Numbered from the stretch's first letter, positions 1 to 7,835 are shown. The stretch: DNA of 11,604 nucleotides from JAAYHV01 sp035268985 (GCA_035268985.1 DATFJV010000020.1:1-11604), one strand, 5' to 3'. Made by a program: numbers and translations. Notes: generated by a model from the letters alone, not told the origin.

Positions 1-1565
1 CCTCTTATCTCTGCCTCTAATTCGTCTGCATTATAGTTTATGCCATAAGGATCAACCCAATCCAAAACGTTATATGCTTGTATCCATGTCCTAACCTTTC
101 CAGGTGTAGGGCATTCTTTTTGCCTTTCTTTTGCTGACAACCCCCAATTATATATTAAAGCATATGGCTCATTCCAAGGTTTAGAAAGTCCATAGCTGCC
201 TGCTCCAAAATGGTCGGGATATGGCATTCCAGATATCACATCAACAACATTACTCATGGCTGGCCAATACTGTCCGTAAGAAGTAGTGTAAGTCCCATTG
301 GAAGTCTCCCCAAACACATCAACAGAAATATATGAATTTATTTTATGCATAGCATCTTTTGCATAAAGCAAGAACCTTTGAATTGCTTGCACCTTATCCT
401 CATCATAAGTGTTATGCATATCCAACGTGCTTTCTATATTCGATATTCTACTAGGAAAACGACAATAATCAAAATTGATTTCATTATAACCTATCTCTAA
501 TACTGATTCTTTAGCTAACGCCACATTATATTCCCATACTTCCCTAGAAAAAGGAGAAGGCCAATAAGATCCCTGATATTTAATTGGATCCCCTGTATCT
601 ACATCAGCAATACAGTTTTCCGGATGCTCCATGGCATATAAATCATCCTTAAATACTGTAATTCTTCCTACAACATAAAAACCAGCATCTTTAAGCATTT
701 TTACCGCCTCTTTATATTCTTCATAAGAATTATTAGCGACCTCATACGCAGAAATCGAGTATTGCTTCATGGCTTTAGCTGGATATCCGATAACAAAATT
801 ATCTTTTATATCAACTACAAATGTATTAATTTTAGTATCCTCTGCAAAATCAATAAAGGGTTTTACTGATTTCGGATTAATATAGTCACTAGTTAAATAC
901 AATGAATAGCAATCCTCGGGCATAACATTACCTTCAAAAGAAGGTTTTTCATTTGGATAATAGTCAAGGGTCATGGCATTCCCACCACCGTACTTATCCT
1001 CTGCTTTTAGATGCATTTCTTCATACACTTCAGGCATATATTTCAAAAGGCTTTCTTCTTGGCTTGTTAAAACATATTCGCCATTAACATAACCTTCTGC
1101 TTCACCAACTTTCACTTTATAATTATTGACTTCTCCATTTTTAAGTAATTCATCATATCCAACAACATTTAATTCATCACCTTTATCACCAAAGCCTATT
1201 ATACTATCATCGACATCAACTATCGAAAGAGGCGTTCTCACATATACTATCTCTTCAGAAACTATATCATCCAAAGAAACTGTTATGTTATCTTTCTCAA
1301 TATAAAATTCTTCTTCTGAGTATTTTATTTTTATTAATTTTTTATCATCTATATCTTTATTTATACCATCAAAATAAATAACACCTTCACCTCTTGTTAT
1401 TTCACTAGTTTTGCCTTCTTCGGTATAAGCAATTACTGTGGGACTAGAAGCCTTAATAAAGCCTGCTTTCCCCTTATTAAATATTTCATCAGCAAATAGT
1501 ATATATCCTAATCCAATGGCTAAAATAAGCATTACTATTAAAACTACTCTTAAATTTTTATTCAT
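1..1565 (-). CDS. Membrane-anchored SH3-like / DUF4015 putative glycoside hydrolase (3' end outside window)
   Basis: 521 codons are visible and no stop is reached, so the C-terminus is cut by the window edge. Residues 5-24 form one hydrophobic segment (signal anchor), so the rest should lie outside the cell. Residues about 35-95 and 103-165 look like SH3-type modules; the second has the usual ending of a GY-V--EYV kind (GYVNGEYV, 158-165). From about 217 the protein matches the DUF4015 putative glycosidase barrel: VVDIKD (250-255), INFDYCRFPS (363-372), VDVFGET (415-421), YWPAMSNVVDVISGMPYP (433-450) and a VRTWIQAY strand (491-498). Asp and Glu residues at these strand ends are the likely active site, but the substrate is unknown; a cell-wall or extracellular polysaccharide is my inference. 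The ATG overlaps the end of pdp by 8 bases, and an in-frame TGA two codons upstream fixes the start. Family call is firm, activity is not shown. Confidence 0.85.
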   Translation of the reverse strand, partial: MNKNLRVVLIVMLILAIGLGYILFADEIFNKGKAGFIKASSPTVIAYTEEGKTSEITRGEGVIYFDGINKDIDDKKLIKIKYSEEEFYIEKDNITVSLDDIVSEEIVYVRTPLSIVDVDDSIIGFGDKGDELNVVGYDELLKNGEVNNYKVKVGEAEGYVNGEYVLTSQEESLLKYMPEVYEEMHLKAEDKYGGGNAMTLDYYPNEKPSFEGNVMPEDCYSLYLTSDYINPKSVKPFIDFAEDTKINTFVVDIKDNFVIGYPAKAMKQYSISAYEVANNSYEEYKEAVKMLKDAGFYVVGRITVFKDDLYAMEHPENCIADVDTGDPIKYQGSYWPSPFSREVWEYNVALAKESVLEIGYNEINFDYCRFPSRISNIESTLDMHNTYDEDKVQAIQRFLLYAKDAMHKINSYISVDVFGETSNGTYTTSYGQYWPAMSNVVDVISGMPYPDHFGAGSYGLSKPWNEPYALIYNWGLSAKERQKECPTPGKVRTWIQAYNVLDWVDPYGINYNADELEAEIR

Positions 1566-2874
1566 CTGTCATCCCTATTATTTTTTTAATTAATTCTGGT
1601 GTCTCAACTTTTGTTTCTTTTATATAAAATGCTTTTTCAGCTTCTTTTAATGCATTTATTAATTTCATTTCATTATCACCATGCAAAGTTGCTAAAGTGT
1701 CACCTTTTGAAATTTTATCCCCAACCTTTTTATTCAATTGAATACCCGCAGATAAATCTATGTTTTCTTCTTTTGTAGACCTTCCTGCCCCTGTATGCTG
1801 AGAGGCTAAACCAATTTTTCTTGCTTCAATTGAGTTAACATATCCGCTTTTTTTAGCCAATAGATTTATTTGATGTTTGCTAGTAGGTAATAGGCCGTAG
1901 TCATCTATAACTTCACCTTTTCCTCCTTGCGCTTCTATCATCAATTTCAATTTTCTCAAAGCTTTTCCAGATTCTAAAACTTCTTTTGCAAGCTTTTTAC
2001 CTTCTTCTTTGGAGTCTGCTTTGCCACCCATATTAATCATAATACCAGCAAGCACTAATGAAAGCTCAGTAATATCTGAAGGTCCATTCCCTTTTAGCGT
2101 CTCTATGGCCTCTATTACTTCAAGGCTATTTCCAACAGCTTTTCCCAAAGGCTGACTCATATCAGTTATAACTGCAACAGTATTTCTACCTGCAGAAGAA
2201 CCAATCTTTGTCATTATTTCTCCCAAGGTTTCAGCGTCTTCTATGTTTTCCACAAATGCTCCATTTCCACATTTTACGTCTAAAACTATTGCATCAGAGC
2301 CAGCTGCTAACTTCTTACTCATGATACTCGAAGCTATTAAGCTAAAATTGTCCACTGTTGATGTTACATCTCTTAAAGCATATAATTTTTTGTCAGCAGG
2401 AGTTATATGGGCAGTTTGACCAATTACCGAAATACCAATTTCATTAACTTGCTTTAAAAACGCTTCAGGCTCAAGGGAAGTTCTGAACCCTTTTATTGAT
2501 TCAAGTTTATCCACTGTTCCACCAGTAAAACCTAAACCTCTACCGCTCATCTTTGCTATTGGTACTCCAACGGCAGCTGCAAGGGGAGCAACTATCAGCG
2601 TTGTTTTATCCCCAACACCTCCAGTTGAATGCTTATCAACCTTGATACCCTTTATTGATGATAAGTCAATTGTATCACCGCTATACCTCATAGCATTTGT
2701 TAATAGATATGTTTCTTCTTTATCCATACCTTTGAAAAATATTGCCATAAGAAAAGCAGATGCCTGATAGTCAGGAATATCTCCCTTTACATATCCATTT
2801 ATAAAATATTCTATTTCACCCTTATTAAGCTTTCCGCCTTCTCTTTTTTTTAAAATTAAATCATTCATATTCAT
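1558..2874 (-). CDS. pdp: Pyrimidine-nucleoside phosphorylase
   Basis: Cytoplasmic enzyme that splits uridine, thymidine or deoxyuridine with phosphate into the base and (deoxy)ribose-1-phosphate. The 438-residue length is normal. An N-terminal helical domain is followed by the phosphate site KHSTGGVGDK (81-90) and the family signature SGRGLGFTGGTVDKLE (110-125). Arg168, Ser183 and Lys187 sit where E. coli thymidine phosphorylase has the base-binding Arg171, Ser186 and Lys190. The C-terminal alpha/beta domain is complete. I call it Pdp rather than DeoA because Firmicutes members usually accept both uridine and thymidine; sequence alone does not prove the specificity. An AGGAGAT ribosome site lies 8 bases before the ATG; a second ATG two codons in is possible. 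It follows deoB by 16 bases, so its sugar-1-phosphate product goes straight to the enzyme encoded next door. Confidence 0.95.
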   Translation of the reverse strand: MNMNDLILKKREGGKLNKGEIEYFINGYVKGDIPDYQASAFLMAIFFKGMDKEETYLLTNAMRYSGDTIDLSSIKGIKVDKHSTGGVGDKTTLIVAPLAAAVGVPIAKMSGRGLGFTGGTVDKLESIKGFRTSLEPEAFLKQVNEIGISVIGQTAHITPADKKLYALRDVTSTVDNFSLIASSIMSKKLAAGSDAIVLDVKCGNGAFVENIEDAETLGEIMTKIGSSAGRNTVAVITDMSQPLGKAVGNSLEVIEAIETLKGNGPSDITELSLVLAGIMINMGGKADSKEEGKKLAKEVLESGKALRKLKLMIEAQGGKGEVIDDYGLLPTSKHQINLLAKKSGYVNSIEARKIGLASQHTGAGRSTKEENIDLSAGIQLNKKVGDKISKGDTLATLHGDNEMKLINALKEAEKAFYIKETKVETPELIKKIIGMTDE

Positions 2875-2890
2875 TAGGTCATCTCCTAAT

Positions 2891-4057
2891 CTAGAAAAGT
2901 TTTCCTTTAAAACTACTTCCGTTATTTGTCATTTCTGTATCTAATAGATCCGCTATAGTAGCACCAATATCAGTAAAGGATTTTCTTGTCCCCAAATCAA
3001 TTGATTTATTCATTTTTTTTGAATAAATCACTATAGGAATATATTCCCTTGTATGATCAGTACCGTGTGCTATAGGATCATTTCCATGGTCTGCAGTTAG
3101 TATTAGTGTATCATTTTCATCTAATGCATCAATGATTTCCGGTAACCTCTTATCAAATTCTTCTATGGCCTCACCATAACCCACTGGATCTCTTCTGTGT
3201 CCAAACTTGGAATCAAATTCAACTAGGTTAGTAAATATGAATCCATCAAAATCTTCTTTCATTGCTACTATAGTTTTATTAATACCATCCATATTCGATG
3301 TAGTATGCACTGATTTAGTTATTCCCTTGCCATTAAAAATATCACTTATCTTTCCTATAGCATACACAGTCTTTCCAGCTGCACTGATTTTGTCAAGCAC
3401 TGTATCTTCTGGAGGAGTTATTGAATAATCATGTCTATCAGATGTTCTTACCCTCTTACCATTTTCAATAACGTATGGCCTAGCTATAACTCTGCCACAT
3501 GCAAATTCACCCACAAGCATGTCCCTCGCTATTTGGCACATCTCATAAAGCCTCTCAAGGGGAATCACATCAGTATTAGCTGCAATTTGAAAAACACTAT
3601 CCGCAGAAGTGTATACTATAGGCTTACCTGTTTTTTCATGTTTAGGTCCTAAAACTTCAATAATTTCAGTACCAGAGGCAGCATAATTGCCAATTGTTTC
3701 TACACCTATAGCATTTTCATATTTGTCCAAAAACTTCCTCGGAAATCCATCCGGGTATGTTTTAAAAGGCGTTTCAGTTATTATACCAGCAATTTCCCAA
3801 TGTCCAGTTATTGTGTCTTTGCCCTTCGATGATTCTCCTACTCTTCCATACACCCCTATAGGATGCTCAATTACATATTCTCCATTTGCGGCACCTTTAA
3901 TATTTCCATATCCCAATTTCATCATATTGGGAATTTTTAAAACCCTATAATTTTCAGTAATATGCTTTAATGTATTAGCACCAGCATCCCCATATTCTTT
4001 GGAATCTGGCATCTCACCAATACCTAAGCTATCTAATACTATAAGAGTAACTTTCAT
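2891..4057 (-). CDS. deoB: Phosphopentomutase
   Basis: Converts (deoxy)ribose-1-phosphate to the 5-phosphate, linking nucleoside salvage to central carbon metabolism. It is a cytoplasmic, Mn-dependent enzyme of the alkaline phosphatase superfamily. The 388-residue length is typical. Metal ligands are all visible by comparison with the Bacillus cereus enzyme: Asp9 (LDSLGIGE), Asp282 and His287 (FDSKFGHR), Asp323 and His324 (TADHGNDP) and His335 (GTDHTRE). Thr82 in DTITGHWE is the phosphorylated catalytic threonine. The cap domain, with SADSV (151-155) and RHDY (208-211), is intact. The start overlaps the upstream phosphoesterase gene by 29 bases and has a strong AAAGGAGGG site inside that gene, so translation is probably coupled. 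pdp follows directly; no purA-type or punA purine nucleoside phosphorylase and no deoC are in this window. Confidence 0.97.
   Translation of the reverse strand: MKVTLIVLDSLGIGEMPDSKEYGDAGANTLKHITENYRVLKIPNMMKLGYGNIKGAANGEYVIEHPIGVYGRVGESSKGKDTITGHWEIAGIITETPFKTYPDGFPRKFLDKYENAIGVETIGNYAASGTEIIEVLGPKHEKTGKPIVYTSADSVFQIAANTDVIPLERLYEMCQIARDMLVGEFACGRVIARPYVIENGKRVRTSDRHDYSITPPEDTVLDKISAAGKTVYAIGKISDIFNGKGITKSVHTTSNMDGINKTIVAMKEDFDGFIFTNLVEFDSKFGHRRDPVGYGEAIEEFDKRLPEIIDALDENDTLILTADHGNDPIAHGTDHTREYIPIVIYSKKMNKSIDLGTRKSFTDIGATIADLLDTEMTNNGSSFKGKLF
3002..3030. repeat. Perfect inverted repeat with A8 loop inside deoB
   Basis: Ten-base arms (TGATTTATTC and GAATAAATCA on the plus strand) are perfectly complementary around a 9-base loop containing a run of eight T (A on the coding strand). 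It lies within deoB codons for about YSKKMNKS, residues 345-352. There is no U-tract after the stem on the coding strand, so it is not an intrinsic terminator. In such AT-rich DNA it may be chance. Confidence 0.6.
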
Positions 4058-4778
4058 GATTAAACCCTCCTTTAGAATTATATATTAGTAATGGTTTCGC
4101 ATTTAAATAATCTAGTGAAACCAACCTATATTCTATATCATCATGATTACCCTTTAATCCTTTAGGGTAAACATACAAACCATGTAAATGGCCATATATT
4201 AAATATTCAACATTATACTCTTTAATTAAATCAATTAATAAAGAGTCCTTACTCTTATCATAAGAAGGCGGATAGTGAAGTGCCACAATTATTTTTTTTG
4301 CTCCTAGTTCTTGTGCGTCATCGAGGCTAAATTTAAGTCTCATTAATTCCCTTCTATATATCTTTTCATCATGAGCATCAAATCCTTCTACTCCTGGACT
4401 TATCCATCCCCTTGTACCACATATGGCAATATCTTCCTCATCCAAGTAATAACACTTATTTTGAATAAAGGAAATATCATCAAACAGGCTATTAAGTTTA
4501 TTTATACTGTTCCACCACAAATCATGGTTACCCTTAAAAATAACTTTCTTTCCAGGCAACTCATTTATCCAATTGAGGTCAGTCATGGCTTCATTTAATC
4601 TTAACCCCCAAGAAACATCCCCAGGAATAATAACTAAATCATCATTATTAACCGTTTTCAACCAGTTATATTTAAGTCTTTCATGGTGATTTTCCCAGCC
4701 TGCACCAAAGACATCCATAGGCTTATTCACCGTCGGGTCTAAAGATAAGTGTAAATCTCCTATTGCAAATATCTTCAT
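4029..4778 (-). CDS. Metallophosphoesterase (COG1768-like), substrate unknown
   Basis: Soluble calcineurin-like phosphoesterase of 249 residues with the complete two-metal motif set: Asp8 and His10 (GDLHLS), Asp54 (PGDVSWG), Asn84 and His85 (GNHD), His168 (LHYPP), and His197 and His199 (GHLHG). There is no signal peptide or membrane segment, so it acts in the cytoplasm. The WGL after the second motif, the GTRGW stretch (121-125) and the YRLVSLDYLNAKPL tail (217-230) resemble the COG1768 predicted phosphohydrolases of Firmicutes, whose substrate is unknown to me. The ATG has an AAGGAG site 5 to 6 bases upstream that overlaps the rmuC stop codon. The last codons run through the deoB ribosome site and start. 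Its place between rmuC and deoB does not reveal a substrate. Confidence 0.88.
   Translation of the reverse strand: MKIFAIGDLHLSLDPTVNKPMDVFGAGWENHHERLKYNWLKTVNNDDLVIIPGDVSWGLRLNEAMTDLNWINELPGKKVIFKGNHDLWWNSINKLNSLFDDISFIQNKCYYLDEEDIAICGTRGWISPGVEGFDAHDEKIYRRELMRLKFSLDDAQELGAKKIIVALHYPPSYDKSKDSLLIDLIKEYNVEYLIYGHLHGLYVYPKGLKGNHDDIEYRLVSLDYLNAKPLLIYNSKGGFNHESYSYSIR
4065..4073 (-). promoter_or_regulatory. deoB ribosome binding site embedded in the upstream gene
   Basis: AAAGGAGGG on the minus strand lies 7 bases before the deoB ATG and entirely within the last codons of the metallophosphoesterase gene. It fixes the deoB start and means that ribosomes finishing the upstream gene pass over it. Confidence 0.85.
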
Positions 4779-4786
4779 ATCACTCC

Positions 4787-5953
4787 TTATTCATCCAACA
4801 ATTTATTTGTATTATTCTCTTCTAAAGAAGTTACCTCATTAAGCTTCTTCTGAATCTTTCTAGTCCTAGTTCCAATCAGTCTATCCAATTCAGTATTAGC
4901 TTGATTGATTCTGTCTTGTGCCTTCGTAAGAACCTGTTCAAAAGTATTAAATTCCGTTTTTACAGCACCCAAAATTTCCCAAACTTCACTGGAACGCTTT
5001 TGTATCGCAAGGGTGTTGAACCCCATCTGAAAACTATTTAGCAATGCAGCCATAGTGGTCGGTCCCGCTACAGTAATTTTATATTTTCTTTGAAGTTCAT
5101 CGAGCAAACCTCTTCTCACAACTTCTGCATAAAGACCCTCAAAGGGCAAAAACATTATACCAAAGTCTGTAGTATTAGGTGGGTCAATATATTTATCTTT
5201 TATACCTTTTGCTTCATTTTTAATTACTATATCTAAAGCTTTGGCAGCCGCATTTATCATTTCCTGATCGCCTATTTCATATGCATCAACAAGTTTGGAA
5301 TATGAATCTCCTGGAAATTTCGCGTCTATTGGCAAATAAACAGGGGTTTTTTCATCACCAGGTAGTTTGATAGCAAATTCAACTCTATCTCTACTTCCCT
5401 CTTTAGTGGCTACATTTACTGCATATTGTTCCTTTGATAACATTTGCTCAAGTATAGCTCCCAATTGAACTTCTCCAAGAATACCCCTTGTCTTAACATT
5501 GGAGAGTACCTTTTTTAAGTCACCTACATTTGTTGCAATTGTCTGCATTTCTCCAAGTCCCTTATATACTTGTTCCAACCTTTCGTTAACTAGTTTAAAC
5601 GATTGAGACAATCTTTCATCTAATGTTTTTTGTAGTTTTTCATCCACATTTTTACGTATATTTTCCAATTGTCTATTATTTTCACTAGTAAGATAAGTTA
5701 ATTTTTGTTCATTTTCAATTCTCATCTTGTTGAAACTGGTGTTAAGCTCCGATAATCTCCTATCTTGCAAATCCGCCATATTCCTTTGATTATCAGCAAC
5801 CAAATTACCATAATTTTTGAAATATGAATCAACTTTTGAATTATTAACGTTATTTGAGTCAGTAATCTTCTTTTCCAAACCATTAATTTTAAAAAGTAAA
5901 AGTATTGCTAAAAAAAGCAATACTATTACAATACTTAATAATATATATTCCAT
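4787..5953 (-). CDS. rmuC: DNA recombination protein RmuC
   Basis: RmuC-family protein of 388 residues. In E. coli rmuC limits rearrangements at inverted repeats; the fold is a predicted PD-(D/E)xK-like nuclease, not biochemically settled. Residues 3-21 are a hydrophobic N-terminal anchor, residues about 25-155 are a long charged coiled coil, and the RmuC domain runs from about 155 to 365. Conserved blocks seen are RGILGEVQLGAILEQ (156-170, with Glu161), LPIDAKFPGDS (207-217, with Asp210 and Lys212 as likely active-site residues), FLPFEGLYAEVVRRG (268-282) and VAGPTTMAALLNSFQMGF (295-312). The start ATG shares one base with the coaB stop (TAATG), with AGAGGT just upstream, which is a typical re-initiation junction. 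Together with recJ and recX it makes three repair or recombination genes in this run. Confidence 0.94.
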   Translation of the reverse strand: MEYILLSIVIVLLFLAILLLFKINGLEKKITDSNNVNNSKVDSYFKNYGNLVADNQRNMADLQDRRLSELNTSFNKMRIENEQKLTYLTSENNRQLENIRKNVDEKLQKTLDERLSQSFKLVNERLEQVYKGLGEMQTIATNVGDLKKVLSNVKTRGILGEVQLGAILEQMLSKEQYAVNVATKEGSRDRVEFAIKLPGDEKTPVYLPIDAKFPGDSYSKLVDAYEIGDQEMINAAAKALDIVIKNEAKGIKDKYIDPPNTTDFGIMFLPFEGLYAEVVRRGLLDELQRKYKITVAGPTTMAALLNSFQMGFNTLAIQKRSSEVWEILGAVKTEFNTFEQVLTKAQDRINQANTELDRLIGTRTRKIQKKLNEVTSLEENNTNKLLDE

Positions 5954-6696
5954 TATTTACCTCTATGTTTTAGCTTATCATTAATCAACTGATATATCGC
6001 GTCGTAATCAGACAATACCATTTCTGTAAATCCTTCTTTATTAATCAAATATCTTTCGCCATGTCCATTTTTTAAGTCTTTCAAATCATTAGCTAAAATA
6101 TAGTCCATATCATTTTTATTGCAAAGGGCAGTTGCTGTGTCAAAAAGCTCACCTTTGCTAACATTATCTAAAAGCTTACAACCAACTAATATTGAATTAG
6201 GATACCAAAATCTTAATTTTTCAATTATCTTAGGGGTCATAGTAAGTTTCACAGTAAGATTCCCTTGATAACTACTTATCTTTGAACTATCATCCAATTT
6301 GCATTTTGGGTTTTTAAGAACCTTCAGAACATCATCAACCGAATCAAAATTCTTTATGTTAGTAAATATTTCATCCGCTATGTCTTCCATTAAAAATGAA
6401 AATTCGGCTTTATAATCCCCAACGGCAGATGCATGAATGAATGCATCCACATTATCACTTTCAGCCTCGTGCTCGATTGCTTTTAACATTTCATCAGCAG
6501 TTTCAACTCTTACAATTTTTAAATTACTATCTTTCATAGCCCTAACAGAATTGTTAAGTATTAGCACAACATCGTATCCTGCATCATAAAAAAGTCTTCC
6601 TAAGGATACAGCCATCCCACCAGTTGACATATTAGTAATCTTCATTATTTCATCTATATGCTCGTTAGTCGGACCACCAGTTATTATTATTTTCAT
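5953..6696 (-). CDS. coaB: Phosphopantothenate--cysteine ligase (monofunctional CoaB type)
   Basis: Joins 4'-phosphopantothenate and cysteine using a nucleotide triphosphate, the second step from pantothenate to CoA; cytoplasmic. The 247-residue protein matches only the CoaB half of the usual CoaBC fusion, as in streptococci. Seen in order: nucleotide-binding start ITGGPTNEHID (5-15), ITNMSTGG (20-27), HASAVGDY (88-95), Lys139 followed by LTVKLTMTPKII (147-158), VGCKLLDNVSKGEL (171-184) and ANDL (202-205). I use the ATG at 6696 rather than an upstream in-frame ATG at 6717: GGAGGAG sits 4 to 6 bases before 6696, the family begins at MKIIITGG, and the longer form would add seven atypical residues overlapping the previous gene. 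No decarboxylase coaC is in the window. A phosphopantetheinyl transferase, which consumes CoA, is in the same gene run. A divergent paralogue with another substrate is possible if a CoaBC fusion exists elsewhere. Confidence 0.85.
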   Translation of the reverse strand: MKIIITGGPTNEHIDEIMKITNMSTGGMAVSLGRLFYDAGYDVVLILNNSVRAMKDSNLKIVRVETADEMLKAIEHEAESDNVDAFIHASAVGDYKAEFSFLMEDIADEIFTNIKNFDSVDDVLKVLKNPKCKLDDSSKISSYQGNLTVKLTMTPKIIEKLRFWYPNSILVGCKLLDNVSKGELFDTATALCNKNDMDYILANDLKDLKNGHGERYLINKEGFTEMVLSDYDAIYQLINDKLKHRGK

Positions 6697-6697
6697 C

Positions 6698-7162
6698 TTA
6701 CTCCTCCAAATCCTCATTCGGAACTAGAACTTGATAACTTTGGTCTAGCTCCCCTAATGAAATTCTAAAATCATTCATAACCGATTTCAACTTTTGAAGT
6801 TTAGCCTTGTTTTCTTTGATGCTAACTTCTTCTTTACGTCTTATTCTATCCATGCAATCAAAATAATCAATACTATTTTCCAAAACATCATCTAATGCTA
6901 ACATATTTTTATTTAATAAATCTTTAGTCTTTATTGAATCTTCATCATCCTTATCTTCTGTCTCTAATATGTCCAAGACCTTTGAAAAATCAGATAATTT
7001 GTTTTTTATGTATTCAAAATTTTCAATGTCTTCAGTAAAATTTTTCCTTTTAAAAGTTAATTTACTAGACTTCGCCATTGCAGCAGCATTAACAACTGAA
7101 AAATCATGAATAATTGATTTATAGTATTTTTCCACAACACTAATAACATCTTCTTTTAGCAA
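6698..7162 (-). CDS. Unrecognised small acidic helical protein
   Basis: I do not recognise this 154-residue protein. It has no signal peptide, membrane segment, metal motif or obvious fold signature. It is rich in Lys, Asp and Glu, has no Trp and one Cys (103), and reads as helical throughout, with a very acidic stretch at about 67-76 and coiled-coil-like heptads at about 85-145. The frame is supported by strong context: a TTG start with AGGAGG 8 bases upstream, one base after the tcdA stop, and a stop one base before the coaB ATG, so it is almost surely translated with both. Position between tcdA and coaB does not give a function. A loose likeness to FlgN-type helical chaperones crossed my mind but I cannot support it. 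Real gene: confident. Function: unknown. Confidence 0.85.
   Translation of the reverse strand: MLKEDVISVVEKYYKSIIHDFSVVNAAAMAKSSKLTFKRKNFTEDIENFEYIKNKLSDFSKVLDILETEDKDDEDSIKTKDLLNKNMLALDDVLENSIDYFDCMDRIRRKEEVSIKENKAKLQKLKSVMNDFRISLGELDQSYQVLVPNEDLEE
6701..6707 (-). promoter_or_regulatory. coaB ribosome binding site (decides the start)
   Basis: GGAGGAG on the minus strand is 4 bases before the ATG at 6696 (6 from the GGAGG core) and lies in the last codons of the upstream gene. It would fall inside the coding region if the ATG at 6717 were used, which argues for the shorter coaB. Confidence 0.85.
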
Positions 7163-7163
7163 T

Positions 7164-7835
7164 TTATATTCCTCCTAATTCTCTTATTACTTCTCCTGCC
7201 ATTATTAACCCCAAAACGCCCGGGACATAACTCATCGAGCCAAGTCTACCCTCATTGATGATAGTCTTTTCCTTGGAATAGACAACTTTTAAGTGTTCAA
7301 TTCCCCTACTTTTTAATTCTTTCCTTATTTTCTTGGCCAATGGGCATACACTTGTTTCGCTAATATCTGCGATCTCAAACCCGTCATTTCTAATTTTACC
7401 TGCAGCTCCCATGGATGATATGATTTTTATTTCATCCTCACTACAAACCTCAATTAAATTAAGTTTATCGTCTATTGAGTCTATTGCATCTACAACATAG
7501 TCAAATTCCATTAAATTTATTTTCGAATCTTTATTATAAAACTCATTTAAAGCATTTACCTTGATACTAGGGTTTATATCTTTTATTCTTTTTTCCATAG
7601 CTATAGCTTTACTAATCCCCACATTATTTGAATATGCAATTAACTGTCTATTGATATTTGTAATATCAATAACATCACCATCCATAACAGTAATATTACC
7701 AATTCCGCCTCTAGCTATCGCCTCTGCCACAAAGGACCCAACACCGCCTAATCCAACAATTAAAACATTACTATCATTTAATTTTGATAGTTTCTTTTTG
7801 CCAATTACTAATTCAGTTCTTTCGTATTTTTCCAC
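7164..7835 (-). CDS. tcdA: tRNA threonylcarbamoyladenosine dehydratase (TcdA/CsdL)
   Basis: E1-like ATP-dependent enzyme that cyclises t6A to ct6A at A37 of ANN-decoding tRNAs. Visible motifs are the start block ERTELVIG (5-12), the nucleotide loop GLGGVGS (28-34), Asp52 in MDGD, INRQ (61-64) that contacts ATP, DAIDSI (116-121), the TcdA-type block SSMGAAGKI (140-148), ADISET (156-161) followed by CPLAKKIRKEL (164-174), VVYSKE (184-189) and the C-terminal GSMSYVPGVLGLIMAGEVI (199-217). The last blocks separate TcdA from MoeB and ThiF. At 223 residues it is shorter than the E. coli protein (268) mainly at the C-terminus. It starts with GTG at 7835, inside the end of recX (28-base overlap), with AGGGGA 9 bases upstream. 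Its own last codons carry the ribosome site of the next gene. Confidence 0.93.
   Translation of the reverse strand: MEKYERTELVIGKKKLSKLNDSNVLIVGLGGVGSFVAEAIARGGIGNITVMDGDVIDITNINRQLIAYSNNVGISKAIAMEKRIKDINPSIKVNALNEFYNKDSKINLMEFDYVVDAIDSIDDKLNLIEVCSEDEIKIISSMGAAGKIRNDGFEIADISETSVCPLAKKIRKELKSRGIEHLKVVYSKEKTIINEGRLGSMSYVPGVLGLIMAGEVIRELGGI
7171..7176 (-). promoter_or_regulatory. Ribosome binding site for the TTG-started 154-aa gene
   Basis: AGGAGG on the minus strand, 8 bases before the TTG at 7162, formed from the last codons of tcdA (Gly-Gly-Ile). A perfect consensus site is what supports TTG as the start here. Confidence 0.85.

Noticed and set aside
3207..3950. Open frames on the plus strand opposite deoB
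   Set aside because: They mirror a highly conserved enzyme, lack ribosome sites and have no recognisable protein content; antisense shadows.
6428..6447. Hairpin GATGCAT-N6-ATGCATC inside coaB
   Set aside because: It falls on the codons of the conserved DAFIHAS stretch of the ligase, so protein coding explains it; no signal context around it.
6697..6717. Longer coaB beginning at an ATG at 6717
   Set aside because: Would put the GGAGGAG ribosome site inside the gene and add seven residues absent from the family's MKI-type start.
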